From a virus, in the IMG/VR virus record IMGVR_UViG_3300031952_000015, positions 1 through 64,000 of that record: a DNA stretch of 64,000 nt. The stretch is one strand, 5' to 3'. Positions 38,353-47,997 of the stretch are shown one piece after another. The notes below the pieces were generated by a model. The model worked only from the letters and a program-made list of their open reading frames with translations, made no database searches and was not told the DNA's origin. Positions within the stretch are counted from its first letter, which is position 1, and each line of letters starts with the position of its first letter. A program made the position numbers and the translations under genes.

Positions 38353-38634
38353 TCAGATGCCGAAGTACTTGCGGATCCGCCTGACGCTGCGCGTCTTCGC
38401 CATCCCTGACTTGGCGCCAGTCGCCTTCGGTTTGCTGAGCCGCTCCAGCTCATCCGCGAGGACTCGTAGGAACCCCAGAGAGCCACCGATGACCGCCCCA
38501 GATATGATAGCATCCAAGTCAGTCTGGCCTTGTCTGAGGGCCTCTGAGATGGCGTAGATGGCCGCTACGACAGCACCTGAGACGGCGTGCCCCAGCACCA
38601 GCAAGATCTGCTCTTTCACATGCTCCATGTCCAT
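38353..38634 (-). CDS. Small membrane protein, holin-like candidate
   Basis: 93 residues with a helix at residues about 9-31 (ILLVLGHAVSGAVVAAIYAI) and another at 43-60 (IISGAVIGGSLGFLRVLA), then a strongly basic tail (RSVRRIRKYFGI). Size, two helices and basic tail fit holins. It is next to the transglutaminase-like gene. GGAGGTAGAG lies before the ATG. Confidence 0.55.
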   Translation of the reverse strand: MDMEHVKEQILLVLGHAVSGAVVAAIYAISEALRQGQTDLDAIISGAVIGGSLGFLRVLADELERLSKPKATGAKSGMAKTRSVRRIRKYFGI

Positions 38635-38650
38635 TCGACTCTACCTCCCT

Positions 38651-39553
38651 CTACTTGATGATAATGTTCCGGAACCGGTCGCGAGACTTGTATGACTTCT
38701 TTGCCGACGCGGTCGCGAATGTGTGTCGTGCGACGTCAGAGTTGAAGCTCCACCAGACGTCCTTGAGATTGCTCTCATCAATGGGATCCTTGTTCTTCGG
38801 GAGCATGTGGAAATTCGACAGCGGAGTCGAGGTTAACGTCGTCTCAAAGTGCCGGTAGCAGTCGTCTCTGAAGTCGTAGAAGTAGCACGTCGAGTGCCCG
38901 AATCCTGAGAATGTCCCGCCGCAGACATTCCAGTAGAACGATCGGAGGATCCCGTCGAATCCAGCTGCTTCGAGCAATGCCATGAACTCCAATGTAGAGT
39001 TCTCGCAGTCCATCTTCCGGATATACCACGTCTCAAGCAATGATGCCCACTGTTCATCTACTCCGAAAAGGTCGAAATCGAAGATATAGACCTTTGACTT
39101 GAGATATTCCTTCCAGATCTTGAACGCAGATTGGTTGAGTGCTTCTCCGAATTCCATGCTCGGGTTCGCTGCGAGGAATTCCTTTAGGCTGAGCTTGCGC
39201 GAGCGAATCCACTCCCGATGCCCGGGCAGGACATGGATGAAGTCCTGAACCACTATCTCCGGCTTCAGTATCGAGTCCTTGAGTTTGATGGTGTAGCCAG
39301 CGTATCTGATGTTCGCAATCGGATAAGACTCTCTCTCCTTGTCCGCTCTCTTCAGGATTTCCTCTGGAATCTGAATCGAAGACGATTCTTTCAAAGTCTT
39401 TATCTGGATGTTCAGTGTCGAGACTTGCTCCTGCAATGCCTTCTTTTCTGTCAAGACTTGGTCGAGGTCAGCGTCCAGAGAACCTATTACTTTAGACTCT
39501 GCCTTGCAGCAAGCCGATTTGAGCATCGCCCGAAGGGATTCAAACAAACTCAT
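38651..39553 (-). CDS. Transglutaminase-like cysteine enzyme, lysin candidate
   Basis: 300 residues. N-terminus: coiled coil (residues about 28-60). Then IRYAGYTIKLKDSILKP. Cys in RKMDCENSTLEFMALLEAAG, His in FSGFGHSTCYFYDF, followed by Asp residues, resemble the Cys-His-Asp triad of transglutaminase-like peptidases, the fold of pseudomurein endoisopeptidases. It follows the tail fibre genes and precedes a holin-like membrane protein. It might be a lysin or a tail-tip enzyme. Confidence 0.55.
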   Translation of the reverse strand: MSLFESLRAMLKSACCKAESKVIGSLDADLDQVLTEKKALQEQVSTLNIQIKTLKESSSIQIPEEILKRADKERESYPIANIRYAGYTIKLKDSILKPEIVVQDFIHVLPGHREWIRSRKLSLKEFLAANPSMEFGEALNQSAFKIWKEYLKSKVYIFDFDLFGVDEQWASLLETWYIRKMDCENSTLEFMALLEAAGFDGILRSFYWNVCGGTFSGFGHSTCYFYDFRDDCYRHFETTLTSTPLSNFHMLPKNKDPIDESNLKDVWWSFNSDVARHTFATASAKKSYKSRDRFRNIIIK

Positions 39554-39554
39554 C

Positions 39555-40127
39555 TCAGTAAATCCTCATCACCCAGACCGCGTTGTAATATGGCGGAAGC
39601 GTGCCTGCTGAACTTGTCTCAGGCAAGCCAATTGGGCCAAGAATCAAATCGTTTCCACCTGTCCCGAGTGAGATGCTCTTGCTAAATATATTGCAAGTCT
39701 CAGTATGAGTGTGGCTTGTAGTGCCCCCAGTCGCACCGCTTGAAGTGTTGCCCCGGATAAATCTGTTCTGATTGTTCATCGGTGGAGTGGTCTGTCCGTT
39801 CATCGGCGAAAGCCCATTGTTGATGACGCTCCCATCGCACTCTTGGAAATTCACTGACAGCGCAGGGCAGCCCGGGATGTTCTTCGCCCACGGAATGATT
39901 CCGCCTATCGGAACGTACGGCAGATTAGTCAGTTTGCTCCCGTCCTTCGCGGGCATCTTGCCGTCTGAGTCCAGCGAGATTACTTCCCTGTCCGCAGCAG
40001 AGTCTCTCATCTTGAGTTTGTGAATCCCCGAATCGTAGAACACTTCACCCTCAGTTGCAGTGGGCGATGAACCCTGCGGTGTCAATGCGATGCTCTTCGT
40101 GACTTCCTTCTTCCCGACTGTCTTCAT
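39555..40127 (-). CDS. Tail fibre tip with collar domain
   Basis: 190 residues from the ATG at 40127 (GGAGG upstream). The fragments PIGGIIPWAKNIPGCP, NFQECDGSVI, NRFIRGNTSSGATGG and TSHTHTE, then PPYYNAVWVMRIY match phage tail collar domains. The HTH-type His cluster binds metal in the T4 relative. Probably receptor binding. Confidence 0.82.
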   Translation of the reverse strand: MKTVGKKEVTKSIALTPQGSSPTATEGEVFYDSGIHKLKMRDSAADREVISLDSDGKMPAKDGSKLTNLPYVPIGGIIPWAKNIPGCPALSVNFQECDGSVINNGLSPMNGQTTPPMNNQNRFIRGNTSSGATGGTTSHTHTETCNIFSKSISLGTGGNDLILGPIGLPETSSAGTLPPYYNAVWVMRIY

Positions 40128-40129
40128 TT

Positions 40130-42754
40130 TTAAGCGCCTCCGTCTGCTATCTGAACCCAAGAGTAGGCTCCCGCGTCGGACTTCAGGCACATAAAGAGTT
40201 TGTCCCTGACTCCTGCTCCGCCCTGTTCAACGAAGAGTTGCGTCCTCACGCTTGCATCTGCGGCGACCTTTGCTCCAGTGGTGTTGAATCCGAGTCCGTA
40301 GGTTGCCTTCGGCTGAATGGTCGTCCCTGCTGTCGCCCCGCTCGTGTCAAGAAGGCCGTCTGAGAGGTCAAAAATCTTCTGACCTGTTCCTATCTCATAT
40401 GTTGAAGTCTCGTCCGGAGTGACATCCCAATCAGAATCAATAGTCAAAGTATCGGAAGTATTACTCTCTACATTCTTCTCTTGTCCTTCACCAGTTCCGC
40501 CAGAGATACGGACATTCCCTCCCCCCCATTGATTCTCATCCCAGGTCTTTGAAGTATCCTGAAGCGTAGTTGGGGTTTGGATTCCAGTTGCCGTTCCAGA
40601 GTCTCCACTTACCTTAAAGGCTCGCACTATTCCATTACGTGCCGCAAAGATATTCCGGTTTCCAATCCTGAACTCAAATGCGCCCCATCCAGAACCAAGA
40701 GCACTAGAATTGAGGTTGAAAATCTGTTGCGTCCCAAATTCGGAGCCATCATTTACGGACTCAATGTTATCTGTCCCGTTGAACCTGATTGTTCTTGCAA
40801 TTCCGGTCATTCCAGATAGGTCAAGAATGCCGTCTTCAACCTTGAGGATGCTCGTCTCAGCAGTCCCTATGTCGTATGTTGAAGTTCCATCCGGTGTGAC
40901 ATCCCAATCCGGGCTTATGGTCAAGGTGTCCGAGGTATTGCTATCAACATTCCTGTCCTGTCCCTCACCGGTTCCGCCGGAAATATGGACATTCCTTCCT
41001 GACCACTGGTTCTCGCCCCAGGTCTTCGTGGTGTCCTGAAGTGTCGTTGAGGACTGAGTTCCTGTTGCAGTTCCGGAATCGCCATCCAGTTTTTTCCGAA
41101 GGTCGAGCAGGCCATCCTCGACTGAAAAAATCCAGTTCCCACCACCGCCTATTCTAAGAATATCCTCTCCAAGTTCCAAAAAGTCAGCAACAGAATCCCC
41201 ACCTATGTGCCAAAGTTGGTCTATTCCATTCCACCGGATAACTCCCCCATTCACAACAGTTGTCGAGTCTGTGAACCCGAGGCGCATCCCATCCGAGGTT
41301 GGATGGGCGTTGAGATAAGCGATTGAATCTGTGAACCCTTCATCAGCAGCATTATTTGAGAACTGCATACACGGGACATCTCCACTTTTTATCCAGATAG
41401 TCCGCCCGCCTTTCCCTTTCAGCGTTGTCCCGGCTGTGGCGCACGAGAAGTCCAGGAGCCCGTCGGACAGGTATGCGAAGTCCACATCGGGGTTGAAAGG
41501 CGCTCCTGACGCTCCGAAGAATGTGAACTTGCCGGTGTCACCAAGATATGACACGCCGCCGTTGTTTTGGTTCACGGTATCCATAAGACGGAGGAATCCG
41601 TTGCCGAGAGGTCCGAGAGCGGCTGCGATAGACAGTTTAGAGCCACCTGCACCGTCAGGCACCCAGAGCACGATAGCGCTTCCGGCAAAGTCCGAGCCGA
41701 TGCCAGCGAAACCGGTGGGTGAGACAATTGTGGTGTCGTCGAACAGTCTGATGAAACCTGATTGCGTCCCGTCTGCAAGCGGCACGAGGTTAAGCCCGTC
41801 GGCTACTGACATTCCGAATATGGGAATATCAGAGGCTAATCCGGCATCCCTTCCAGTCAGCATCCATCTGTTCTCTGCGTCATCAAAATAGATGCTCGGC
41901 GGGAATCCAGAGGCTGTGTTCGTGACCTGAAACATAAGCCGGACTCTCGGCGACATACCAGCGAAGGTTGTTTGGTCCTCCCGTCCAAACGTATAAAGCA
42001 TCGTGCCAGCAGGGCCGAAGACTCCTCCGAGGTCTTTAGTAAATCCGAACGCCTGCTCCTGGTTCGTTGTCCCTTCCACAAGAAAAGAATACGAATCAGC
42101 CCCGAAACCAGCACCTAAATCTTTCGTGTATCGGAGAACACTATCGCCAACACCTCCGAGAGACGCAACTGCAAGTTTGAAATACTTATCGTTGGTTGAT
42201 GCTCCTGAGAGGTCAATGAACCCATCTCCAACTTTGAAAGGATTTCCACCCCAGGGGTCAATGTAGAGTTCAAAATTCATTGTGTTATCAGTATTATCGT
42301 AATACCAATTAGCCGCTTTCACTCCGGGGTCGTTGTAGCAGTTAATCTGAGCATAGGTTGGTTTCCCGTCTCCGAGGCGGAGTTCGTTCAGGAATACCCC
42401 CCCACCGAAGTCCCTGCTTGAGATTGTTGCGACAACCGCATCGCCTGTCTTTCTGAAGTCATACCGGGAGAGAATTGTTCCAGATACTCCCGGGATGTCA
42501 AGAAGTCCAGCCCTAAAAATGTGGTCATTCTTGAACTTGAGGTCAATCAAATCAGGTGTCCCGCCCGACAGGTCGAGAAAGCCATCGCTCACGCCGAGCA
42601 GGTCGTTCGTGCCGTCGTTCACTTTGAACGCCTTTGTCACTGGTATCTTGAGTGTGACATCTCCCGCTGCGTTTGAGTAGTCAAGCACCCCGGGAGTGAA
42701 TGTGAGAGTGTTCGTCCCGTCAATCTTGAGTTCAACCTGTCCGTATAGCTTCAT
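40130..42754 (-). CDS. Long tail fibre protein with internal repeats
   Basis: 874 residues of mainly beta-type sequence with recurring units DGLLDLSGATAGT and DGFIDLSG. Two almost identical blocks of about 95 residues (GDSGTATG ... TSTYDIGTA and GDSGTATG ... TSTYEIGTG) lie near residues 590-720 and 720-840. The beginning resembles fibres with shaft repeats. Binds host or forms shaft. Starts at 42754 with GAGGTGA. Confidence 0.72.
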   Translation of the reverse strand: MKLYGQVELKIDGTNTLTFTPGVLDYSNAAGDVTLKIPVTKAFKVNDGTNDLLGVSDGFLDLSGGTPDLIDLKFKNDHIFRAGLLDIPGVSGTILSRYDFRKTGDAVVATISSRDFGGGVFLNELRLGDGKPTYAQINCYNDPGVKAANWYYDNTDNTMNFELYIDPWGGNPFKVGDGFIDLSGASTNDKYFKLAVASLGGVGDSVLRYTKDLGAGFGADSYSFLVEGTTNQEQAFGFTKDLGGVFGPAGTMLYTFGREDQTTFAGMSPRVRLMFQVTNTASGFPPSIYFDDAENRWMLTGRDAGLASDIPIFGMSVADGLNLVPLADGTQSGFIRLFDDTTIVSPTGFAGIGSDFAGSAIVLWVPDGAGGSKLSIAAALGPLGNGFLRLMDTVNQNNGGVSYLGDTGKFTFFGASGAPFNPDVDFAYLSDGLLDFSCATAGTTLKGKGGRTIWIKSGDVPCMQFSNNAADEGFTDSIAYLNAHPTSDGMRLGFTDSTTVVNGGVIRWNGIDQLWHIGGDSVADFLELGEDILRIGGGGNWIFSVEDGLLDLRKKLDGDSGTATGTQSSTTLQDTTKTWGENQWSGRNVHISGGTGEGQDRNVDSNTSDTLTISPDWDVTPDGTSTYDIGTAETSILKVEDGILDLSGMTGIARTIRFNGTDNIESVNDGSEFGTQQIFNLNSSALGSGWGAFEFRIGNRNIFAARNGIVRAFKVSGDSGTATGIQTPTTLQDTSKTWDENQWGGGNVRISGGTGEGQEKNVESNTSDTLTIDSDWDVTPDETSTYEIGTGQKIFDLSDGLLDTSGATAGTTIQPKATYGLGFNTTGAKVAADASVRTQLFVEQGGAGVRDKLFMCLKSDAGAYSWVQIADGGA
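40380..41080. repeat. Tandem duplication in the tail fibre gene
   Basis: Two copies of about 175-200 bases, around 40420-40620 and 40845-41090, encode the GDSGTATG...DWDVTPD(G/E)TSTY blocks. They are nearly identical in protein, less so in DNA, consistent with an old duplication. Confidence 0.7.
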
Positions 42755-42765
42755 CTTTAGTCACC

Positions 42766-44031
42766 TCATATCAACACGACTGCTCTTCCCGCGAGCGGGC
42801 TTCCAAATGTGATTGTCAGATTGTTTGCATCGACCAGCACGACTGTCGCTGGAATCACCATGTTGTCAGTGCCATCATACACCTGCACGATAGCATACTT
42901 CTGGTTCAGCGCGTGATTCACATTCCACGTTGAACTCGGTGCAGCTTGGATGTGACAGTAGTATCCGCCGCCCCCGCCTCCGCCCGCTTGCGGCTCCCAT
43001 TGGCTCGCGCCATCGTTCCAAGTGAGGACATTCGTGTTCGCAGGCGCGGCAGCCGAGACATTCCTGCCCTGAAGTTTGTTCGCGTTCCACTGGGCGGTGT
43101 CTTTCCCCACCTGAGTAGCGGTGACTGAGTGCGGGTTTGACGTGCTGGCGATGTGAGAATCTATCGTGCTGTGAGCATTCGTTCCTGCGCCGGAGAGGTT
43201 CTGATGGACGATGTTGCCCTCTGCGATGTTTATTCCGACATCATTCGCATTCGCGGTCAGAGTAATCTTGCTGCTGCTCGCGGTGAGGCTCTTGAACTGC
43301 AAATCAACGCCTATCTTCTGCTTGTATACCCCGTAAGTGGTGACTCCGAGGTTTGAGGCAGTATTGGCTTCACCGCCTCCGCCGCCAGGAGATGCCTGAC
43401 CGCCCAGTATCTTCGCCTTGCCTGTGATAGCAGAACCGAAGGTGACGATGAGATTGTTGCTATCGCTGACTGTGATGCTCTCAGGCTCTATCGGATTCCC
43501 GCCCGAATCAAAGCACAGGACACCCGGCTGCAAGTCGCCCAAGTTGTGTGCAACGCTCCAAGTCGCGCTCGCGCCTGATTGGTTGTGGAGATAGGTCGCG
43601 ACTCCCGCTGCGCCGTAGCCGAACTCATTGAGAACTCTCAAGTCAGTGATGTCCGCGTTGACAATCTGCGTCACTGAATCCTGAATATAGACTCTTGCTA
43701 AGACGACGTAGATGAGAGGATTGTAGGTTGGAGTGTGCGGTTCTGTTGATGCGGTTCCAGTTATCGCGCTTGCGGTTCCCGCGCTATTCACGACTATCAG
43801 GTCAATCCTGTCAAACGAAGGGTGCGCGGCAGCTATCGAGACAGTCTGCGGCACGACATTGATGTTTGAGATTCCGAAGAACACCGTTCCTGTGGCAACC
43901 TTCACACTCATTCCGAGTGGGGCATCTTCAGTGACTAAACATCCACTCCTCACAGCGTTCTTCATCAGAAGAGCTAAGTTGTTTAAATCGCTGACGTATG
44001 CTCTTTCACTCGGATTAAAAGTCAATACCAT
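42766..44031 (-). CDS. Tail fibre or baseplate-attached protein
   Basis: 421 residues. The first 140 residues (MVLTFNPSERAYVSDLNNLA ... YNPLIYVVLARVYI) resemble an N-terminal baseplate-attachment domain. Then Gly-rich linkers (GGQASPGGGGGEANT, GGGGGGGYYCH) separate two similar C-terminal domains (each ends NNLIVTFGS/NNLTITFGSPLAGRAVVLI). Likely the adhesin adapter. Confidence 0.65.
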   Translation of the reverse strand: MVLTFNPSERAYVSDLNNLALLMKNAVRSGCLVTEDAPLGMSVKVATGTVFFGISNINVVPQTVSIAAAHPSFDRIDLIVVNSAGTASAITGTASTEPHTPTYNPLIYVVLARVYIQDSVTQIVNADITDLRVLNEFGYGAAGVATYLHNQSGASATWSVAHNLGDLQPGVLCFDSGGNPIEPESITVSDSNNLIVTFGSAITGKAKILGGQASPGGGGGEANTASNLGVTTYGVYKQKIGVDLQFKSLTASSSKITLTANANDVGINIAEGNIVHQNLSGAGTNAHSTIDSHIASTSNPHSVTATQVGKDTAQWNANKLQGRNVSAAAPANTNVLTWNDGASQWEPQAGGGGGGGYYCHIQAAPSSTWNVNHALNQKYAIVQVYDGTDNMVIPATVVLVDANNLTITFGSPLAGRAVVLI

Positions 44032-44041
44032 TTTTCATCCC

Positions 44042-44482
44042 TCACACATTCGCAAATGCAATCGTGAATTTCACTCTCGCCCCGTCGATCGTTGTCTTGT
44101 CAAAGTCAATCACTACTCGGTTGAGCATCGTTCCGCTCGATGCGCTGTTGAAGATTCCGCACTCGCGCCAGTGGCCTATCGCTTCAGAATCGATAAAGAT
44201 GGTCTCCGCGGTAAGTATGCCGATGGCTGTGCTGATGTCTGAGCAGACTTTCCGAGCGAGTTCCGAACCGAGCGTAGTCTGAGTCAGCGCAGCAGCAGTC
44301 CCGTCAGTCCCGACGGCGATGTGCGACACAGGATTAGGAGTGCCCGCTTTCAGCCTGTCCGTAATCATCGAAAGCCCGGAATTGACGATGAGATTCCTCG
44401 ATACGTACATAAGTTCCCCTGTCCTTAAGTTGTAGATTTCGACCATCCCGGTCACTTTGATGCGCTCAGAGCCATTCACCAT
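44042..44482 (-). CDS. Tail/baseplate-associated protein
   Basis: 146 residues, beta-rich: VEIYNLRTGELMYVSRNLIVN, SHIAVGTDGTAAALTQTTLG, RVVIDFDKTTIDGARVKFTIAF. Similar in style to small phage tail-fibre connectors. Overlaps the next gene upstream. Confidence 0.55.
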   Translation of the reverse strand: MVNGSERIKVTGMVEIYNLRTGELMYVSRNLIVNSGLSMITDRLKAGTPNPVSHIAVGTDGTAAALTQTTLGSELARKVCSDISTAIGILTAETIFIDSEAIGHWRECGIFNSASSGTMLNRVVIDFDKTTIDGARVKFTIAFANV

Positions 44483-45087
44483 AGCAACTTCCCCCCGTCA
44501 ATCAGACTCGACTCCCAGATGAACCAAGGCAGTTCAGTGAGATGCTTCGCTTCTGCAACGTCAGACACCGCCATATCTTCAGTCAGGAGTTCTCCGCTTA
44601 GCAGCCATTCATAGAACGGAAAGATCCCAGCTGCCTTCACGTCAAGGACGGTGCTCTTCGTCGCGGGGATCCGCAGCATCTGCTCTGGCGTCAAGATCGG
44701 CACTGAGATCCTGAGCTTCATCGGCTCAAACTCATTGATCGCGATGTCGCCGACCGGGATCTCCATGATGTCTGAGATCGCCCTCTTGATCGCGTAGAGA
44801 GTGCCGCCTCCCTGGAAGCTCGGCACGAATGCCTTGATCCGCTGCCTGAATGAATCATCTGTCTCGCTCGGCAACCTTGTGAGCTTGAAGATCTTGCCCA
44901 AGTCATCAAGATATATTCCAGTCGCAGCGTTGACAAAGACCTCAAGATGAAGCCGCGCAGTCTCGTCCGAGAGGCCATCGAGCTCGCTCACCAATGACAG
45001 GAGGATCTTGTACGTCCTGCTCTCGGGGCTCTTCGCCCACCAGTGAGGCAGGTTCTCAAGTATCGAGTCGACTCGCTCAGCTCCCAT
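44476..45087 (-). CDS. Baseplate wedge protein, tail protein I / DUF2313-like
   Basis: 203 residues from the ATG at 45087 (GAGGAC upstream). LPHWWAKSPESRTYKILLSL, DLGKIFKLTRLPSETDDSF and KAFVPSFQGGGTLYAIKRAI fit the P2 I / YmfQ family. It lies directly downstream of the J-like protein, the usual order. Confidence 0.75.
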   Translation of the reverse strand: MGAERVDSILENLPHWWAKSPESRTYKILLSLVSELDGLSDETARLHLEVFVNAATGIYLDDLGKIFKLTRLPSETDDSFRQRIKAFVPSFQGGGTLYAIKRAISDIMEIPVGDIAINEFEPMKLRISVPILTPEQMLRIPATKSTVLDVKAAGIFPFYEWLLSGELLTEDMAVSDVAEAKHLTELPWFIWESSLIDGGKLLW

Positions 45088-45116
45088 TGTCCTCAAGCCC
45101 TATCTCCGCTTTTCCC

Positions 45117-45133
45117 GTATTTAAATGCGATTC
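45117..45133 (-). promoter_or_regulatory. Class A promoter
   Basis: Minus strand GAATCGCATTTAAATAC, 30-45 bases before the tail protein I start. It splits the baseplate genes from the fibre genes. Confidence 0.6.
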
Positions 45134-45138
45134 TTTCA

Positions 45139-47226
45139 TCAGAGCGATCCCACCGTCACCGTCCCGGCACGCGCGACCTCTCCGCTTGAGATCAAGACGT
45201 CAGCTGCTGGGACGTTCACGACCACATTGATCACTCCAGGCGTCTCCATCACCTGGTCAATGATCTCGGCGAGGTAGACATCAGATCCGATGTCCTTCGC
45301 GTTCAGGAAGTCCTCGATGACCGACTTAACTGCGGCACTGACGGTTGTGAATGTGTGCCCTCCAACCACGTCGACCGCGATGTCGACGTCGACATTGACT
45401 GGGACGACCGTCGGCTCTGCCCAGGTAGCGTCGATCCCTGCCGACCGAGTGTCATCGATCGCGGCAGTGACCAATACCCCGATCGCTGGCGGGAGCGGGA
45501 TCGTCGACCCGATGACAAAGATCTCGACGTGCCCGAGCCACCGGTAATTGTAGTCAGTGTAGAAGATTGTGCTGTTGTCTGGGTTTTTCGCGTCATCGAC
45601 CCAGAACACCTCTGAGTCAGAGATATAATAGTCAGTATTCTTGACGAATGTGACTGGGGCGCCTCCACGAGTTCCCGTGATCTCGAAGTCGGGATCGTCC
45701 TGCGCGACCTCGAAGTCCAGTGCTTGGCTCGGCGTCGCAGCAAAGCTGATGTGGGTGTGCGCTTCATTTGATTTCGTCTTGGACGGCATATCATCAACCA
45801 CGACTGAAATGATGCCCTCGATCGCCAAGATGTTCTGCCTCAATGCTTCTGCTGTAGCCTTTGATGCCAAGTGGACAGCATTCTTGATTCTCTCCCTGAG
45901 GTCATCATCTGCCTCGACATCCGTGCCGCCAGATTGCGAGACATAGTTCATCACTGAGTCGACATTCACGATGAACGATACCTTGTAGAGGATCTTCATC
46001 CGGTTGACGTTGTACTTCGTCCCGACAGCCTCTGAATCGCACAATGCCTCCTTGCTCAGCGGGACATAGCTCGTTAAGAAGTTCGTCCCAGTGTCTGGCA
46101 GCGTCCCAGTCTGGATGAACTGCACGGCGTCGCCGACGTAGTCTTGAGACTCAGAGACTATCCAGTAGTCCATCTTCAAGTCACCAGACGCCATTGTGTC
46201 GGTTGCTAAATTTGTCGTGATGGTGAACCTGAGATAGTTCATCGCCTGATGGTTCGGGAATCCCTGCGTGATCGTCTCAGCTGCGTTGAATGGGATCTTC
46301 AGCGGATTCCAGCCGATTGCGAGATCTCTCTGGTAGAGCTTGTAGGAGAATGAGTTCGCGCTGCTCCCGCCAGATCCGAACGCTATCGTCAAGTAATTTA
46401 TCTTCGCGAGTGTGCCAGCGCCATTGACGTAGATCCACAAGAATCCGTCCCGGCCGGTCGCATCCTTCACTGAGCCGAGGGTCTTGTCATAGTAGACTGT
46501 CGCTGCGCCAGCGGTCGACTTCCCGAGCTTGAGCGATCCAGTGCCCTGCTTGAAATCAGCGTTGTCGAGCGCGATGGCAGTCGCTCCTGCGCCCGAATTC
46601 CAATCCGTCGTCGCATCACACGCGTCGCACTCAACAATTGTGTTGACGTCGATGACAACATTTGAAACATTCCGGATGACTTGGAAGTCGACTCCCTCAG
46701 TGAACGTGAACCCTCCGCCGCCGGCGGTCCCAGTGAGGCTCGAGATGCTCGAGATGAACCGCTCATCGAGAGCGTAGTCATAGATGCCGTTCACGAACTT
46801 GTTGGACTCGCCGGCAATCGTTGCTGAGAACGTCGTATTCGCGCTCACCACGAATCTCAATTGCTCTTCAGCGGTGTTCGGCTGAGTGCTGACGATGGTC
46901 CCAGCTGGGATGGTGAAGTCGCCAAGTGCTGGAGTCCGCCGGATGAAGCTCACGTTCCCCTCAGACTTCGTCCCCTGCTTCCGCACAACCCCGACCAGCT
47001 CTCCGAGATTGTCGAGGTCGATGCCGGTCGAATAGTCGATCCGAGTCCCCTGGTAGACGTTGTCGAGCTGGATGTAGAGGTCGTAGAGCTCGGCGCTGAT
47101 CGCTTCGACGAACGAGCGGAGCACTGACCCGACATTCACGTCAGTGACCTCATCTACGTTGACGACGATCTCGATGAGGATCCCGTTGACGATCTCTTCC
47201 TGCGTTTTTTCCGTGAACACTCCCAT
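45139..47226 (-). CDS. Baseplate J-like protein
   Basis: 695 residues from the ATG at 47226 (GAGGTGA upstream). N-terminus: TQEEIVNGILIEIVVNVDEVTDV ... GSVLRSFVEAISAELYDLYIQL, IDLDNLGELVGVVRKQGT as in gpJ/gp6-type proteins. C-terminus: DDLRERIKNAVHLASKATAEAL, IEGIISVVVDD, typical of baseplate J. A central insert (about residues 220-400) with NSGAGATAIALDNA is extra compared with P2 J (302). Forms the baseplate wedge. Confidence 0.85.
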   Translation of the reverse strand: MGVFTEKTQEEIVNGILIEIVVNVDEVTDVNVGSVLRSFVEAISAELYDLYIQLDNVYQGTRIDYSTGIDLDNLGELVGVVRKQGTKSEGNVSFIRRTPALGDFTIPAGTIVSTQPNTAEEQLRFVVSANTTFSATIAGESNKFVNGIYDYALDERFISSISSLTGTAGGGGFTFTEGVDFQVIRNVSNVVIDVNTIVECDACDATTDWNSGAGATAIALDNADFKQGTGSLKLGKSTAGAATVYYDKTLGSVKDATGRDGFLWIYVNGAGTLAKINYLTIAFGSGGSSANSFSYKLYQRDLAIGWNPLKIPFNAAETITQGFPNHQAMNYLRFTITTNLATDTMASGDLKMDYWIVSESQDYVGDAVQFIQTGTLPDTGTNFLTSYVPLSKEALCDSEAVGTKYNVNRMKILYKVSFIVNVDSVMNYVSQSGGTDVEADDDLRERIKNAVHLASKATAEALRQNILAIEGIISVVVDDMPSKTKSNEAHTHISFAATPSQALDFEVAQDDPDFEITGTRGGAPVTFVKNTDYYISDSEVFWVDDAKNPDNSTIFYTDYNYRWLGHVEIFVIGSTIPLPPAIGVLVTAAIDDTRSAGIDATWAEPTVVPVNVDVDIAVDVVGGHTFTTVSAAVKSVIEDFLNAKDIGSDVYLAEIIDQVMETPGVINVVVNVPAADVLISSGEVARAGTVTVGSL

Positions 47227-47239
47227 TTTTCTTTTCACC

Positions 47240-47665
47240 TCAGATCCATAGCGCATAAATCAAATTCAGCGGCTCCAAACTATTGATCGGCAGCACGATG
47301 ATGTCGATGTCGATGATCTGCTTGCTGCTCAGCGCCCTGAAGTTCGGCCGGATCCTCGTGATCTCATTGATCCTCGGCTCCTGGAGCAGCGCCTCTCGGA
47401 CGTTCATCTCAGCGATCGAGAGCGTGAGGCTGTTCGCATTTGTCCCGACCAGCTCATTGAGCCGGCAGCCGTAATATGGGTGCAATGACAGCTCACCGAT
47501 CGCGGTGCGGAGCCGATTGATGATCGCCTGCTTGAGGTCGTCGTAGTATCTCATCGTCTTGAAGTCTTGGGTCGAACCGATCTCTAAGTCTGAGTCTGAG
47601 TTCAAGAATAGGTCTCTGCCGAGATGTTCTTCTGGGAAAAGCTCTGCTTGCTCCTTTGAAATCAC
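47240..47665 (-). CDS. gp25-like baseplate wedge protein (lysozyme-like fold)
   Basis: 141 residues; GTG start with GGAGGTGACATT. AIINRLRTAIGELSLHPYYGCRL, LSLTIAEMNVREALLQEPRI, DIDIIVLP matches the W/gp25 family that joins wedges to the tube. Confidence 0.82.
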   Translation of the reverse strand: MISKEQAELFPEEHLGRDLFLNSDSDLEIGSTQDFKTMRYYDDLKQAIINRLRTAIGELSLHPYYGCRLNELVGTNANSLTLSIAEMNVREALLQEPRINEITRIRPNFRALSSKQIIDIDIIVLPINSLEPLNLIYALWI

Positions 47666-47997
47666 AATGTCACCTCCACGAAGCCGTTCGACCCAGCTGA
47701 GTCGACCTCAGTCGGGTCAGCTGAATGTGAGTCGCCAACCAAGCACATCTTTAATCCCTGGACAGTGACAAATGACTGCTGGAAAACAGTCGGGCTGAAC
47801 GAGTGAGAGTGGAACAGCGGCGGCGTGACTTGGTACTGATGGTTCGGGATCTCCATAGTGCCGTCCTGGACCATGATCTGGGCTCCCAGGATGAAGCAGA
47901 AGCCATTCGAGCCAGGCAGGACTGATCCTTCTACAGGGCCGACGACTGTGGTCCCAGTGTGGACTGAGGAACCATCTGCGCAAGCTGCTTTGGCCAT
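47662..47997 (-). CDS. PAAR-like spike tip protein
   Basis: 111 residues from the ATG at 47997. AACADGSSVHTGTTVVGPVEGSV, LPGSNGF, MCLVGDSHSADPTEVD carry the spaced His/Cys of PAAR-type tips, which bind a metal and sharpen the spike. It follows the spike gene, and is the expected next gene. Confidence 0.7.
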   Translation of the reverse strand: MAKAACADGSSVHTGTTVVGPVEGSVLPGSNGFCFILGAQIMVQDGTMEIPNHQYQVTPPLFHSHSFSPTVFQQSFVTVQGLKMCLVGDSHSADPTEVDSAGSNGFVEVTL

